A stretch of DNA of 64,000 bases, taken from NCBI RefSeq assembly GCF_029168945.1, contig NC_083605.1:25805280-25869279 (forward strand). Reading direction: 5' to 3'. This DNA is from Cannabis sativa (lineage: Eukaryota > Streptophyta > Magnoliopsida > Rosales > Cannabaceae). Below are positions 21,200-33,813 of the stretch, piece by piece (positions within the stretch are counted from its first letter, which is position 1; every line of letters begins with the position of its first letter). Below the pieces are notes generated by a model that worked only from the letters and a program-made list of their open reading frames with translations, had not been told where the DNA came from and made no database searches. The position numbers were made by a program, and so were the translations under genes.

Positions 21200-24100
21200 C
21201 ATGATAATTGATTTACTTGCAAGAAATTTAGACTTTAAAACGATTGTTTGTTTGTTTTTGGATGGTATCATGTTGTATTGAGTGTTATTTGATGATTGAT
21301 TGGTGTTTGTGAATTTTCGTTAAAAATAATTGATTATCTGTTTCTGAAATTATTTTTATTGGATAGTATGGAAAAAATTAAGCAAGTTACTTTTTTACAG
21401 AACTCAATTTCGATTTAATTTGAATTAGTTATGATTTTTGGAAGATTCGAAAAAATCGGAGCTCTGCTGAAATTTTCCTGCGATCGCGAAAACTGTCCGT
21501 ACAGCTCACAATTTTTTCGTTTTTCTTCGTTTTTTCATGCTTTTTCATGGAATTAACTTCCGATTTTTTATGTAGTTCTGTATTTATACTATTACTATTC
21601 CTAATTCAATTCTAATTATCATTTTGAATTAATTTAATATTTTTTAAATTTAATTCAAGATATTAGTGTAATTTGAATTTGAAAATAGTTAGTATCTATC
21701 TTTTTGCTTAATAATCTACCTTATTTTTAAATTTGATTATATCTTATCTTATTTTTAAATTTAAGGTCAGATTTTAAATTTTTTTTAAATAATTTGACCT
21801 TATTTAAATTTAAAATAAGATAACTATAATCATGTAATTTTAAATAGATATAAGATATTTTGCTAACTTTTAAATTTTGTTATTTTATTTATTTAAATTA
21901 CATTTAAAATCTGAAAAAGATATTCATTTATCTTTTTTTAATTTTTTATTTAATTTTTATTTATAAAATAACATTTAAATTTTAAAATTAGTTAGCAAAT
22001 TTTGAAATGATATTTAGGTTGGTTGAAACCTAATTTTTCAAAATTGTAGGTTTAATTTTAAATTTAAATTTTAATTTAATTTCGATTTTTTTTATTTCAA
22101 TTTTTTTTTAAATTTTCGAATTTTTTTTTAAATTAATTCTTTAATTTCGAAATTAATTATTTAATTTAAAATTAAATAAATCCTACATCCAACTATCCAG
22201 CTAACCTTTTTACAGGAGTATGTGTTTTAGCTTATTTGTAAGTTTTCAAAACCTATTATTACTTGATTGCAAATAGCCATGGTTACTTTTTGCCAGATCT
22301 AATGATCAAATGGCTCCCTTGGTCAAGTTAATAATTTGTAACAGGTATATTTACAATTTTCTTTCATCTGTGTATGACCTAGCAACATGATAGGACCCAT
22401 CCAAAGTGTGCCTGTGTCAGCCTATGTGTTTAATTTCATTATAGATGCATATAGGTTGTTGTTGCTAAAATAAATTATCATAGTTCTTGAAAGAATTTAT
22501 TTAGGCCCATTTAGTTTTTGGGCCTATTCAATTAATAACAGTTGTTCTTATTAAGGTTAAATTCCTCTATTTTGGGCCTTGTGTGAGAGTTGGGAGCCAT
22601 AGTAGTGGGTACGACATACTGAACCCAGCACCCCCTCACATGAACCACCCCAATTGTGAAGGCCCATTTCCCTGATTTGAATAACTATACTAGGTTAATT
22701 AAACTAGTTTAACCTAATAAAATTGATTAGCAACATAATTAATTTCATTTATTTTGAAATTAATTTAAGAAAATTATTGTTTAAAGAATTCTTTATTCTA
22801 AGCTAAACTATATGTATTTTCTTGTATTTAATTAAATATAGAATTATAACCATCTAGATTCTTTTTGGAGCTTAATTTAAATTTTTCATTAAATATTCCT
22901 ATTTAATTTGATATTTAGTTATCTACAACTAACCAACTTAAATCTGAATATCTTTTGAATTTCAAATTTCAAAATTAAGTTGAGGAATTTTAGGCATTGG
23001 TTATTAAGATTGTTTAGATATTTTTTAAGTTAATATCTTTTCGAATATTAACTTAAAATGGAATATTTTAGATATTTTTTAGGTTAATATCTTTTCGAAT
23101 ATTAACTTAAAATGGAATATTTTTGAATTAAGTGGTTACAACTTAATTTTTGATATTTAATTAAATTTAAATTTGAAAATATTTAAGTTCTAGATTTTTT
23201 CTAATACAACTTAAATTAGATATTTTTTTAAATTTTGTGGAAAAGATACTTAGTCAAATAAGATATTTTCTAGATAGTTATTTCTAGACTACTTATTATT
23301 TCTAATATTAAATACAAAAATATTATACATTGTGAAATTCATTATTTATATAATTAATTTTGGTACAATTTATTTTAAGTATATTTTTTCCTAGTATTAA
23401 ACTAGAGATTAATAATTAAGCCTTCTCTACACTTAATTATTTATTTCTTGAATTTAATACATTTAATTAATTTGAAAATTAAATATCAAAGTTGATTTTC
23501 ATCATGATACTTAAATATTTCTTTTTCATGACAATTAATTAAATAGAAAATTATTTTTAGTTGAAATTTATTTTTTCAACTAAATTTAAATAATTTTCAA
23601 AATATATTTTTTTTATTATTTTATTAATCAAATTTCGAAATTGCACTTCTTAAATGCTGGAATTTAAAATTTTATTTGAAAAATAGATTAAGTTGTAAAT
23701 TAATTATTTATTTTAATTAATTCTTGGATCAACTTAAATCAATGATTTTTTCATTTATTGATTAATTTAAAATAAATTGAATTAAAGTATATTATTAGAA
23801 ATTGAATTAATTAGTCAAAGGAAAATCTAGATAGATGATATTTTTGCTTGAAGTATTTAATTAAATAGAAAATTAATATTTAAGTTGATTTTCATCATCA
23901 TACTTAAATATTTGAAATTTTTCTTATATATTTAATTAAATAGGAAAATCATATTTTTTTGTTGTAAATTAATTTTGGGCCAACATTAAATTAGAATAAT
24001 TTTTCAAGGATTAATTTTTTATTTTAACTTGCATTTTCGAAAATTGTGTCCTTCAATACTTTAATTTTTCGAAATGCAATATATATTTATAGAAAATTAA

Positions 24101-25589
24101 ATTTGAGTTGTAAATTAATTTAAATTAATTTTGTAACAACTTAAATTGAATATTTTCTAAATATTTATTGGAAATTATTACTAAGATGAAAATAATTCAT
24201 GTTATTTTCATATCCATCTAAGTAAAATTTATAAATATTAAATGAAAATTTTTATTTAGAATTTTTTCATTCTAAATTGGAAATTTTAATAAATATATAT
24301 TTAAAATAAATAGATTAAATAAAGAGAATCAAAGAAAATACAACTCTCTTTAAATAATGAGCTTTATTATTAAGATATTCGATCTCCATTGTGGGTTTTA
24401 CACCGCGTTTATTTTAGTGAGTAATCCTCCCTAATGGAGGAACGTTCATTAGCAATTTCGCATCGTTTAACCTCGCATGATAAGTAGTTTGTAAGTGTTT
24501 TGTATGGTATGGATCACCCTAATGGTGGCGACCATACTTGACTTGCAAATTATGAAACAATGGTGGAAGCTCATAAGATAGAATTTCCTTGACTCTCGCC
24601 TAAACGGGACAACGCTGAATTCCAATCTTGATCGAATAAAAGGTTGCTAGAATGTTTAACATTTTAGACGAGCTGACAACTCTATTCAATGAATGGTAGC
24701 TTTGACTCTCGCCTAAACGGGACAACCGATATCGCCTTGTTGAAAACCTTGGAAATTATTTAGGATTGTAAGTTTTAATATTTTCACTTGTCATTCCTAC
24801 TTGCTATATGTTTATAATTTCTGAATTGTGTATGAATTTATATTGAACCATGTTATTTTCTGTTATTAAGTTGTAGTTTAATTTCGAATCTTCATTGTTG
24901 GTCTAACTTGGCTTGTTTATCTAATGAGATAAATCCCTAGTGGATTTTCACCATTAGACATACATAATAGTGTTAGATCTCGAAAGATAAATATTGTATA
25001 TGCGACATCTAGCTGTTCATCAAGTGATGACACCTTAGACTAGTATTTTTACGATATGAAACAAGAAGATTGCATAAATAAGATTACTTTGACATTCGCT
25101 AATCGAAGCATCGTTGGATTCTTATTTTAAATGAAATTATCCTAATTCCTCTTAGATATCATTGGATGAATGGTCTATAAATCATTTCATGTCATTCTAT
25201 ATTTTCTCTTAAGAAATTAAATGACGCATATGATTATAATCCCGAAATTCTATTCCAAATTGATATAAATCCTCAATCTTAGAAATCTCCTGCTTGTTTG
25301 GGCAAATCAAACTTAGAGTTAAATTATTAGTGGTGGTCCAAGATAGAATTACTCATTATATTTGGTATAAATTTAAGTCTTTGACTATAATTTTAGATTC
25401 CAAACAGAAATTTTCTTATATTTCTAATTCCAGGATGCAATACAGTTACACCTTCACAAGGGTTTAATATCCATCTTCTATTAATGGATTCAAACTATAT
25501 GGAATATGAGTTAGGTATTCTGTGACCAGGATCCACTTGCACTATTCTAAGAATTATTTGATGTAACTAAACCTAAGTCATCAAAAGAC
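21200..25589 (+). other. AT-rich noncoding leader and probable gag relic of Copia C
   Basis: About 4.4 kb without an open frame. Much of it (21600-24350) is extremely A+T-rich simple-looking sequence. A more complex part begins near 24360 and has a duplicated motif, GACTCTCGCCTAAACGGGAC, at 24591 and about 24704. A gag relic is expected upstream of pol, but I could not recognise gag motifs with confidence. Confidence 0.5.
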
Positions 25590-27400
25590 ACTACCACATT
25601 TTTTTTAATCTATGGCATTTGTATCTTGTTCATAGTGGATTTGACAAGATCAATCTCTGCAAAGAGTTAATATGCCTATATCCACTGAAAGTAGTTCATC
25701 TCATTCGCAGATGGATGTACATTCAGGGGTGGATATGATTTTTTCGTCGTATTCTTAAAACGATCACTCTAGATTATACCTTATGCAAAGAAATTTGAAA
25801 TGTTTGAACAATTTCATTAATTTCTAGCAATGGTTAAAACCATTAAGGTAAGTGGTTAAAGATCTTGCGAACTGATAGGGGTGGAGAAATAGTTAGTAGA
25901 TATGCAGTTCAAAGATCATTAAATTGATTTTTGAATTATATCCAAACTTACCTCCCCAGAAATTTCGAGTTGCATATTGATGATTAGTTACTAGTCGTTG
26001 CCTAAATCCTTCTATGGTAATACAATTTCAGAATGATTTAATGGTTGTACACTTAATGTAAATCATTACTAGATTCATGGATGACCTAATCAAAATCTTA
26101 AGAAAAGCTAGAACTATTAACCATGGTTTGTTAGCTATTTTAAGTGATTAGGGGTGGACCATCCCATAGTCAATAGATAAGAAAGTATTTGTTCATACAA
26201 ATACTACTTTTCTAAGATAATGACTAAGTCTGAAAATAAAGTAGCAAATAAAGGAGATATTTAATTCTTGATTCCAAAAGTGTTCTATCATCTTATTTGA
26301 CATATGATGATCCCACTGCCTCTGTTGTCTTGTCACAACCAAAGAGGTTAATACCATTTTCTTAGACATAATTCACGGTACCTTGTCGTAGTGGGAGAGT
26401 TTCTAGGAACTCACCTTCTTATGACTTGGGAGACACTAGTGATTAAAATCCATTGTGAGTTTAAACAAGTAATGGATTGTCAAGATAAGAAACTAAGAAG
26501 AAAGCCAATAGAACTATGGTTTAATCCATTCACATGGAGTAACCTAAAGTTTTCTATTACAAGGACATAAAAGGAAATTTTCGTTTATAAGTCTATTCAA
26601 TGGACTTAACAAACTTCATGTTCCTAGTATTATAGGTTTGAGTTTATCTAAACCTATGGTTTATGGTATACCTGGTAATTACTTACTCTAATGCAAGCAA
26701 CTTACTTTAGTAAGATGCTGAAGCATTTTCTTTCTAATGGAAATCTATAGAAGCTTCACAACTTCTTAGGTATAGATTTTATTTATCTAAGGAAAAGTCT
26801 TAACTATTCCAGAAAAGATAAAGCCATGAAAGAATTTCTTAAATCAACAGTGAGAGGTCTTAGATATGCTTTTGTATGCCTTAGACCAGACACCTGCTGT
26901 TGAGTGGGAGTAATGAGTAGGTATCAGATTAATCCAGGAGAAGAACATTGGAAGACAATCAAGTAAATCTTAAGTTAAAGAAGATGAACTATATGTTAGT
27001 CTATAAGGGTGTGTTTAAAACTCTTAGACTACACCATATCAGATTTCGAAATTTGCTTTTGTGCTAGTAAATCTTTCTGATAAGATGGTGATTACTCTGG
27101 GGGTGGAATAGTATTTTGGAGAAGTGTAAAATCCTATCTGAACTCTCTAGGTCTACCAGAGAGGGACTGAATGTTAAGGTTGCAGGAAAGGTACTTATTC
27201 AGTCTAAGGAAAGTTCTATACATTTTTGGCATCATTCCAAATTGCCTTAAACTATTAGTGTTAATTTCCTGATTAACCAAAAGTAGTTGCCAAAGGTATA
27301 GAATCCAGTATCCCAAGAGAGTAAGACATATAGAGAGGAATTTCACATTATCAATGATTTTGTGATTAAAGGAAGAGTAATGGTGGAGAAAAGGCTGTGT
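25590..27400 (+). pseudogene. pol: Copia pol relic of element C
   Basis: Short in-frame islands follow Copia order: LWHLYLVHSG near 25610 (normally LWHLRLGH of the GAG-pre-integrase domain), the integrase segment KILRTDRGGE near 25859-25890, weak RT around 26600-26830, NPGEEHWKTIK near 26932 and an RNase H end near 27290-27400 that includes a SKHIER-like stretch. Nearly every island is separated by stops and frameshifts. Integrase before RT identifies Copia rather than Ty3. No protein can be made from this copy. Confidence 0.8.
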
Positions 27401-27510
27401 TTAATTCAACCTTTCAGATCCTATTACGAGGAGTTTACTACTACTACACTTGATTTGTATATCAAGATGTTGAGATTATTTGAAACGCACTTTTTGTTTT
27501 ATATTAGTGC

Positions 27511-27521
27511 AAGTGGGAGTT
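27511..27521 (+). promoter_or_regulatory. Polypurine tract of Copia C
   Basis: AAGTGGGAGTT lies directly before the TGTTGGG start of the 3' LTR. Confidence 0.8.
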
Positions 27522-29421
27522 TGTTGGGTTTAATGCCCTAAATAAAACTCATTTCAATATAATCAGTTTTACTTATTAATATAGGTCAGAAATAACATTT
27601 AATGTTGCATGGTTCACATGATTTATTTCATGATTATATGTACATAATGTATAAATTCATCTGAAACCCTTTTCATATACTTGATCCTGTTTATTGTGCC
27701 GTCAACACATTGGAAAGTAAACATGACTATGTGAATAAACTTTCCTAGATTTATCAAACACAGGGTTTTACTGATATGATAATCTACAACAGAGTTTACT
27801 TGCATTTGGAGAAGTGCTATGTTCTTTCCAGAGCATTGGTTAAAGTAAAGCTCAGGTTGGATGCATGGAGTATGCATCGAAAGGGACCGATATTGAACTT
27901 TGACTTAGATTTATTAAACTTACCGTAATATCTATTCAAGTCAATATCGCCTAGTTGATCCTAGATCAAATGATCTTAATCCTGATATGATTAGGCTCAA
28001 TCTCGAGAGGCTATTCGTGTTCTTTGATTTGTTAGTTAAGCCTACTTTTAGGTCAGGGTGATACGTACATTTTGGGAACACGGTAGTGCAATTGAGTGGG
28101 AGCTCTATCATAAACATGGAATCTATAGCTTCTATGTGACGAATAGTAAGCAAAGGATGATCTCCTTCGAGCTTGACCAAACGAACATAAATGGTGGAGT
28201 ACTCATTTCACATAAGCTGAAATATCATTTATATGGGGTCAAGTGTTTTAAGGAATAAATACATTGTAGGGTGTAACGGTAATTTAATCCCTTTACAGTG
28301 TAGATCATTCATATAGAGGATCAGTGATCACATTAGGATTATAACAATGGATAACTAATGATGTGTCTATATGGTGGAACATATAGAGTATTCTATGTAC
28401 TGAGAGTGCAATTCTAAGTTCTATGCGTGGATTCAACAAAGAATTAATAAGTTAGTGAATTTTAGTGTTAAATTCTTGATCTACTTATTGGAAGCTCGGT
28501 TATATAGACCCATGGTCCCCGCACTAGTTGAGATAATATTGCTTGTAAGACTCATATAATTGGTTTTGATTAATCAATTATAATTCTCAAATTACACTAT
28601 GTCTATTTGTGAATTTTTCACTAAGTAAGGGCGAAATTGTAAAGAAAGAGTTTTTTAGGGGCATACTTGTTAATTATGATACTTTATATGGTTCAATTAA
28701 TAAATATGATAAATGACAAAATTATTTAATAATTATTTATAGTTATTAAATAGTTAGAATTGGCATTTAAATGGTTGAATTAGAAAATTGGCGTTTTTGA
28801 GAAAATCAGATGCAGAAAAGATAAAACTGCAAAATTGCAAAAAGGGAGGCCCAAATCCAAATGTATAGGGCCGGCCACTTTTGTAGGGTTTTCCCTCTGA
28901 TATTTTCATTATTTTAATGCGAAATAATTCAAACCTAACCCTAGTGGAATGCTATAAATAGATAGTGAAGGCTTCAGGAAATTAACAGACTTTTCTTCTG
29001 ACACTACTGATTCAGAAAAAACTGAGCCTTCTCTCTCCCTATCTTTGGCTGAACCCACTCTCTCTTTCTTCTTCCTTAAATTTCAAAAATCCTTAGTGTA
29101 TGAGTAGTGCCCACACACAGCAAGTGATACCTCAATCATAGTGAGGAAGATCGTGAAGAAAGACTTTCAGCAAGAAGGAGGTTTCAGCATCAAAGATTCA
29201 GAGAAAGAGATCCAGGTTCAGATATTGATAATGCTCTGCTACAGAAAGGAATCAAGGGCTAGATATCTGAACGGAAGGAGTCATTTAATTCCGCTGCACC
29301 CAATGTAAGGTTTCCTAAACTTTATATGTGTTTATTTCATCGTTTTAGAAAGTTCATATTTAGGGTGTTAATAAACATACTTGTGAGTAGATCTAAGATC
29401 CTGGTAAAATAATTTCCAACA
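27522..29421 (+). repeat. 3' LTR of Copia C
   Basis: The same length as the 5' LTR (1900 bp), with scattered single-base differences. It ends CCAACA and is followed by the GGTAT duplication. Confidence 0.93.
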
Positions 29422-29426
29422 GGTAT
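29422..29426. repeat. 5-bp target-site duplication of Copia C, right
   Basis: GGTAT matches 19281-19285. It falls in the integrase codons of element B. Confidence 0.93.
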
Positions 29427-31549
29427 TTCCTCTCCCCTGTCTCATCCCAGTGAATGGAAGATCTACACTTCCTACCGTATAACAGTTCATAGGGAGCCAT
29501 CCCTATCGTACTCTGAAAACTGTTGTTGTAAGAAAATTCTATCAACGGTAGATATTTATTTTGTGAGCCTTCAAAATCCATAACACAGGCTCGCAACATG
29601 TCCTCCAATATCTGAATTGTCCTTTCGGACTGACCATCTGTCTGAGGATGGAATGCTGTACTAAATTTCAGCTTTGTACCCATTGCTCGCTGCAAACTCT
29701 GCCAAAATTTGGAGGTGAACTTCGTATCACTTTCCGAAACTATAGACTTCGGTACCCCGTGAAGTCTTACTATCTCTCTGACGTACAACTCTGCCAACTG
29801 ATCCACTGTAAATGTTGTTCTAACCGGCAGAAAATGAGCAGATTTCGTAAATCGATCCACCACTACCCAGATGGAATCAAACAAACCCGTGGTCCTAGGT
29901 AACTCGACCACAAAATCCATCGTGATATCCTCCCACTTCCATTCAGGTAGGGTTAAAGGCTGCAACAACCCTGCTGGTCTCTGATGTTCAGCCTTAATCT
30001 ACTGACAAGTGAGGCATCTCGATACGAACTCTACCAAATTCTTCTTCATACCGCTCCACCAGAAGTACAGTTTAAGATCTTGGTACATCTTAGTGGTGCC
30101 GGGATGCAGAGAATATGGGGTAGAATGAGCCTCCTCAAAGATCTTGTTCCTGAGTTCCACACTATTCGGAACACAAACCCTAGCTTTATACAGAAGCATC
30201 CCGTTGTCTGACACTGAAAAGTCCCTAGCTTGACCAGCCAAAACCTCATCTCTGATCTTCACTAACTCTGGATCAGTCATCTGAGCGACTTTAATTCTTT
30301 CCAACAAATCCGATTGCAGCGTTAAGTTGTGAAGCTGACCTACCACAAACTCAATGCTGGATCTAACCATATCCTCTGCTAGCTGAGGTGAAATCTGAAC
30401 CATACTAGCTACTTGCCCGGGACCCTTTCTGCTCAGGGCATCGGCTACTACATTGGCCTTCCCAGGGTGATAGAGGATCTCACAGGCGTAATCTTTCACT
30501 AACTCCAAGCAACGTCTCTGTCTCATGTTCAAATCTTTCTGAGTAAAGAAATACTTGAGACTTTTATGGTCGGTATAGATTTCACACCTTTCTCCGTAAA
30601 GGTAATGCCGCCAAATCTTCAATGCAAAAACCACCGCGGCCAACTCTAAATCATGAGTCGGGTATCGCTGTTCGTAATCCTTTAGCTAACGAGAGGCATA
30701 AGCGATGATCCGATCGGCTTGCATCAACACACACCCCAGACCCTGTCTGGATGCATCACAGTAAACTACAAACTTCTCGTTGTCTGAAGGCAAAGCTAGC
30801 ACTGGAGCGGTAATCAATCTCTGCTTCAGCTCCTGAAAACTAGCTTCGCACTTGTCTGACCAGACAAACCTCTGATTCTTCTTTGTAAGTTCAGATAGGG
30901 GCATTGAAATTTTAGAGAACCCTTCCACGAACCTACGGTAATACCCAGCTAAACCCAAGAAGCTTCTGATCTTTGTCACTGTCTTCGGTCTCGGCCAATC
31001 CCTGACGGATTCGATCTTCCCGGGATCCACCTTGATCCCATCTTTGCTTACAATGTGCCCTAGGAAGGACACCTGAGATAGCCAGAATTCACATTTCTTG
31101 AACTTGGCATAAAGCTTGTGTTCTCGAAGCCGTTGCAGTACCATTCGAAGATGTAGCTCATGCTCCTCTTCTGATTGAGAGTACACGAGGATGTCGTCGA
31201 TAAACACAATCACACAGATATCGAGGAAATCCTTGAATACTCTATTCATCAAATCCATGAATGCTGCAGGAGCATTGGTTAGTCCGAACGACATAACCAG
31301 GAATTCATAATGTCCATACCTAGTGCGAAAAGCTGTCTTCGGAATGTCCTCCTCTCGGATTCTCAACTGATGATAACCCGAACGGAGATCAATCTTAGAA
31401 AAGACCGTCTTCCCCTGAAGCTGATCGAACAAATCATCGATCCTAGGTAATGGATATTTATTCTTCACTGTCAGCTTGTTCAATTCTCTGTAGTCGATGC
31501 ACATCCTCATAGATCCATCTTTCTTCTTGACGAATAAAACCGGGGCTCC
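29427..31549 (-). pseudogene. pol: Ty3 RT, RNase H and integrase of element B, interrupted
   Basis: This continues the B polyprotein after the stop at 31550-31552. [14 protein letters not shown], then the active-site strand FIDDILVYS. RNase [13 protein letters not shown] and IYTDHKSL. Integrase: a zinc-binding region around SRCLTCQ, then DITMDFV and the [12 protein letters not shown] strand. In-frame stops at 30686-30688 and 29999-30001 both replace Gln codons (CAG to TAG). Apart from these and the Copia insertion the frame is open throughout. All key RT and integrase motifs are readable, so decay is light. Confidence 0.92.
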
Positions 31550-33532
31550 CTAGGGTGACACACTGGGCCGAATAAACCCTATGTCAAGCAACCCTTGGAG
31601 CTGAATCTTTAACTCCTTAAGTTCAGCTGGAGCCATTCTATATGGGGCTTTGGAAACCGGTTCCACCCCTGGTGCCAAATCTATTACGAAGTCAATCTCC
31701 CGCTGAGGTGGTAACCCTGGAAGTTCTTCGGGGAAAATGTCTAAAAATTCCCGAACTACCCTGATGTCCTCTGGCCGAATGGTATCTGGCCGAGTGGTGT
31801 CCACTACCACGGCCAGAAACCCTAAGCATCCACCATGTAATAATTCTCTAGCTGACATGGCCGAAATCACCGGGATCCGAGATCCCCGAACTGAACCAAC
31901 AAACACGAATGGTTCTTCACTTTCCGGTTGGAAGATCACCATCTTCCTTTTCCAATCAATACTCGCCGAATACTTAGATAGGAAATCCATTCCTAAAATA
32001 ATATCGAACTCTACTAAGCTCATCTCTATCAAGACAGCACTTAACTCCCTACCATCTATCCTGATCGGCATAGAGCTAATCCACCTGTTGGAGATAACCA
32101 ACTCTCCGCCAGGTAATAGGGTTCCAAACCCTGATTCATATCTATCGTACGATCTATCCAATCTACTAAAGACTCTGGCTGCCACATAAGAATGTGTAGA
32201 CCCAGAATCAAACAGCACTGAGTAAAGCGAGTTATTAACAGAAAGCTGGCCTGTTAAACCTGATGGGCTGGCATCTGCATCAGCCTGAGTGATGGCGAAC
32301 ACCCTAGCTGGAGTGGGTATCGCCGGATCTCTCGGTGCCTCTGAGCGGAGCTGGGGACAGTCCCTCTTGAAGTGTCCGGGCATGCCACAGTGAAAGCATC
32401 CCTGACCTTTGCACTCACCCCGATGGTGCCTTTTGTAGCTAGGGCACTCGGGATAGGAGAATCGGGTCTCAGTACCACTGGAACGACTACCTCTATTCTG
32501 GTTCCCCCGGAACCTCTTGTTCTGACTCGAGCCACCGGATGCAGTGGATGCTCTCTTCCTCTGATCCATGGCCGAACCACTACTCCCCCTGCTAAAGCCT
32601 GATGCAGGAGGGGTAGGAGCCCCGCCACTCGCCGGAGTACTAGCTGACTCCGACATACACCCAACTGCGCCCTCAGCTCGCAGTGCCTTCTCCACCATCT
32701 CAGCATAGGTGGTCTTGTCGTCGGTGGTGATCATCAAATCATGTTTAATCTTCGCATTTAACCCGTCCAGGTACTTCTCTTTCTTGCTGAAGTCGGTTGG
32801 CACAATTCCCGAGGCTAACCTCGCCAACCGGTCGAACTGAGTAGTATACTCGGTCACGCTCATGTTCTCTCGCTGGGTCAGGTGAGCGAACTCTTTCCTC
32901 TTGGCGCTTCTAACCGCCTCATTATAATACTTGGCGTTGAAGAGTTCCTGGAATCTTTCCCAGGTCATGGTGGTGACGTCGTGAATCTGAGACACCATGT
33001 CCCACCAGACCAGAGCGTCCTCCTGGAACTGGAAAGTGGCACACACCACTCTGTCATTACCGGTGACACCCATGAAGTTCAGGATTTTGGTAATCACCGT
33101 TAGCCACTGCTCGGCCTTCATCACGTCTGGACCTCCCAAGAAAACCGGAGGTGCTTGCTTCCGGAACCGTTCATACAAAGGTTCCAATCTGTTGGCCGCC
33201 ACAACTAATTCGGCCTGAGCAGCAGGGGCAGGTGCCACTGGAACTACTGGCACAGGAACTGCAGGAGCACCCTGCTGTCTCAACCTCTGAATCTCGAGGT
33301 CTTGCTCTTCTATTCTGGCTTGCATTTCCGCAAACCTAAACTCCCAATTCTGGGCTCCCTGATCGGCTTGGCGAGCCTGGGCAGCCTGTGGCGGGTCCTC
33401 ATCACCCCGACCACGAGCCCTGCCCCGGGGACCTCTACCTTGGCCCCTAACTGGCGGGGGAAACTGAGCTCCCTGTCCTTGATTCGACCCCACTGAATTG
33501 CCCTGGCTCCTGGTAGTCCGCCTGGCGTCCAT
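31550..33532 (-). CDS. gag-pol: Ty3 gag-protease polyprotein of element B (660 codons, stops at the start of RT)
   Basis: This is the longest open frame in the window. Residues 1-70 are Arg/Gly/Gln-rich, about 110-290 form the retrotransposon gag domain (LVWWDMV, FQELFNAKYYNEAV), and the zinc knuckle C379-C382-H387-C392 binds RNA. The aspartic protease active site is DSG at 442-444. The frame then enters the RT N-terminus ([20 protein letters not shown]) and stops where the family has Trp (TGG to TAG at 31550-31552). The start is the ATG that begins MDARR, conserved in A and E. It could still encode gag and protease, but RT needs read-through of the stop. Expression is unproven. Confidence 0.88.
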   Translation of the reverse strand: MDARRTTRSQGNSVGSNQGQGAQFPPPVRGQGRGPRGRARGRGDEDPPQAAQARQADQGAQNWEFRFAEMQARIEEQDLEIQRLRQQGAPAVPVPVVPVAPAPAAQAELVVAANRLEPLYERFRKQAPPVFLGGPDVMKAEQWLTVITKILNFMGVTGNDRVVCATFQFQEDALVWWDMVSQIHDVTTMTWERFQELFNAKYYNEAVRSAKRKEFAHLTQRENMSVTEYTTQFDRLARLASGIVPTDFSKKEKYLDGLNAKIKHDLMITTDDKTTYAEMVEKALRAEGAVGCMSESASTPASGGAPTPPASGFSRGSSGSAMDQRKRASTASGGSSQNKRFRGNQNRGSRSSGTETRFSYPECPSYKRHHRGECKGQGCFHCGMPGHFKRDCPQLRSEAPRDPAIPTPARVFAITQADADASPSGLTGQLSVNNSLYSVLFDSGSTHSYVAARVFSRLDRSYDRYESGFGTLLPGGELVISNRWISSMPIRIDGRELSAVLIEMSLVEFDIILGMDFLSKYSASIDWKRKMVIFQPESEEPFVFVGSVRGSRIPVISAMSARELLHGGCLGFLAVVVDTTRPDTIRPEDIRVVREFLDIFPEELPGLPPQREIDFVIDLAPGVEPVSKAPYRMAPAELKELKIQLQGLLDIGFIRPSVSP

Positions 33533-33798
33533 CTAGTCAGAACCGCCTGCGAAACCAAGAGTTGGCATATCAGGTCGTATTCAAGGAGAGCTTACTAATG
33601 CCGCTTAATTTGGAAATTAAAAACGAAACATGCGCCTACTCTACTATCAGGCTACTAACATCCTTCCTATCAGGCTTTTCTTATTCAAAAATAAATAAAT
33701 AAACTACTAAAGCAATAAAGGCTTACTGAACCGTGGAACGAGCTAACTGCTGATGATGATTGTACATGTCGTGACGATCTTCGGAAGACAACCTGACG

Positions 33799-33810
33799 GC
33801 TCTGATACCA
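33799..33810 (-). promoter_or_regulatory. Primer binding site (initiator Met tRNA), element B
   Basis: GCTCTGATACCA is the complement of TGGTATCAGAGC, three bases from the 5' LTR. The leader 33533-33798 has no gene. Confidence 0.95.
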
Positions 33811-33813
33811 AAT

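Larger units (their letters stand above)
19286..29421 (+). mobile_element. Copia-type LTR element C, large LTRs, no intact ORF
   Basis: Two 1900-bp LTRs (TGTTGGG to CCAATA or CCAACA) enclose 6.3 kb, and GGTAT flanks the whole. A degenerate Met-type primer site and a purine tract are present. The interior has a long AT-rich leader and only relics of Copia pol (GAG-pre-integrase, integrase, RT and RNase H in Copia order). The LTRs are very similar to each other, yet the interior has no substantial frame. This fits a defective copy moved by proteins from another element. Confidence 0.92.
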
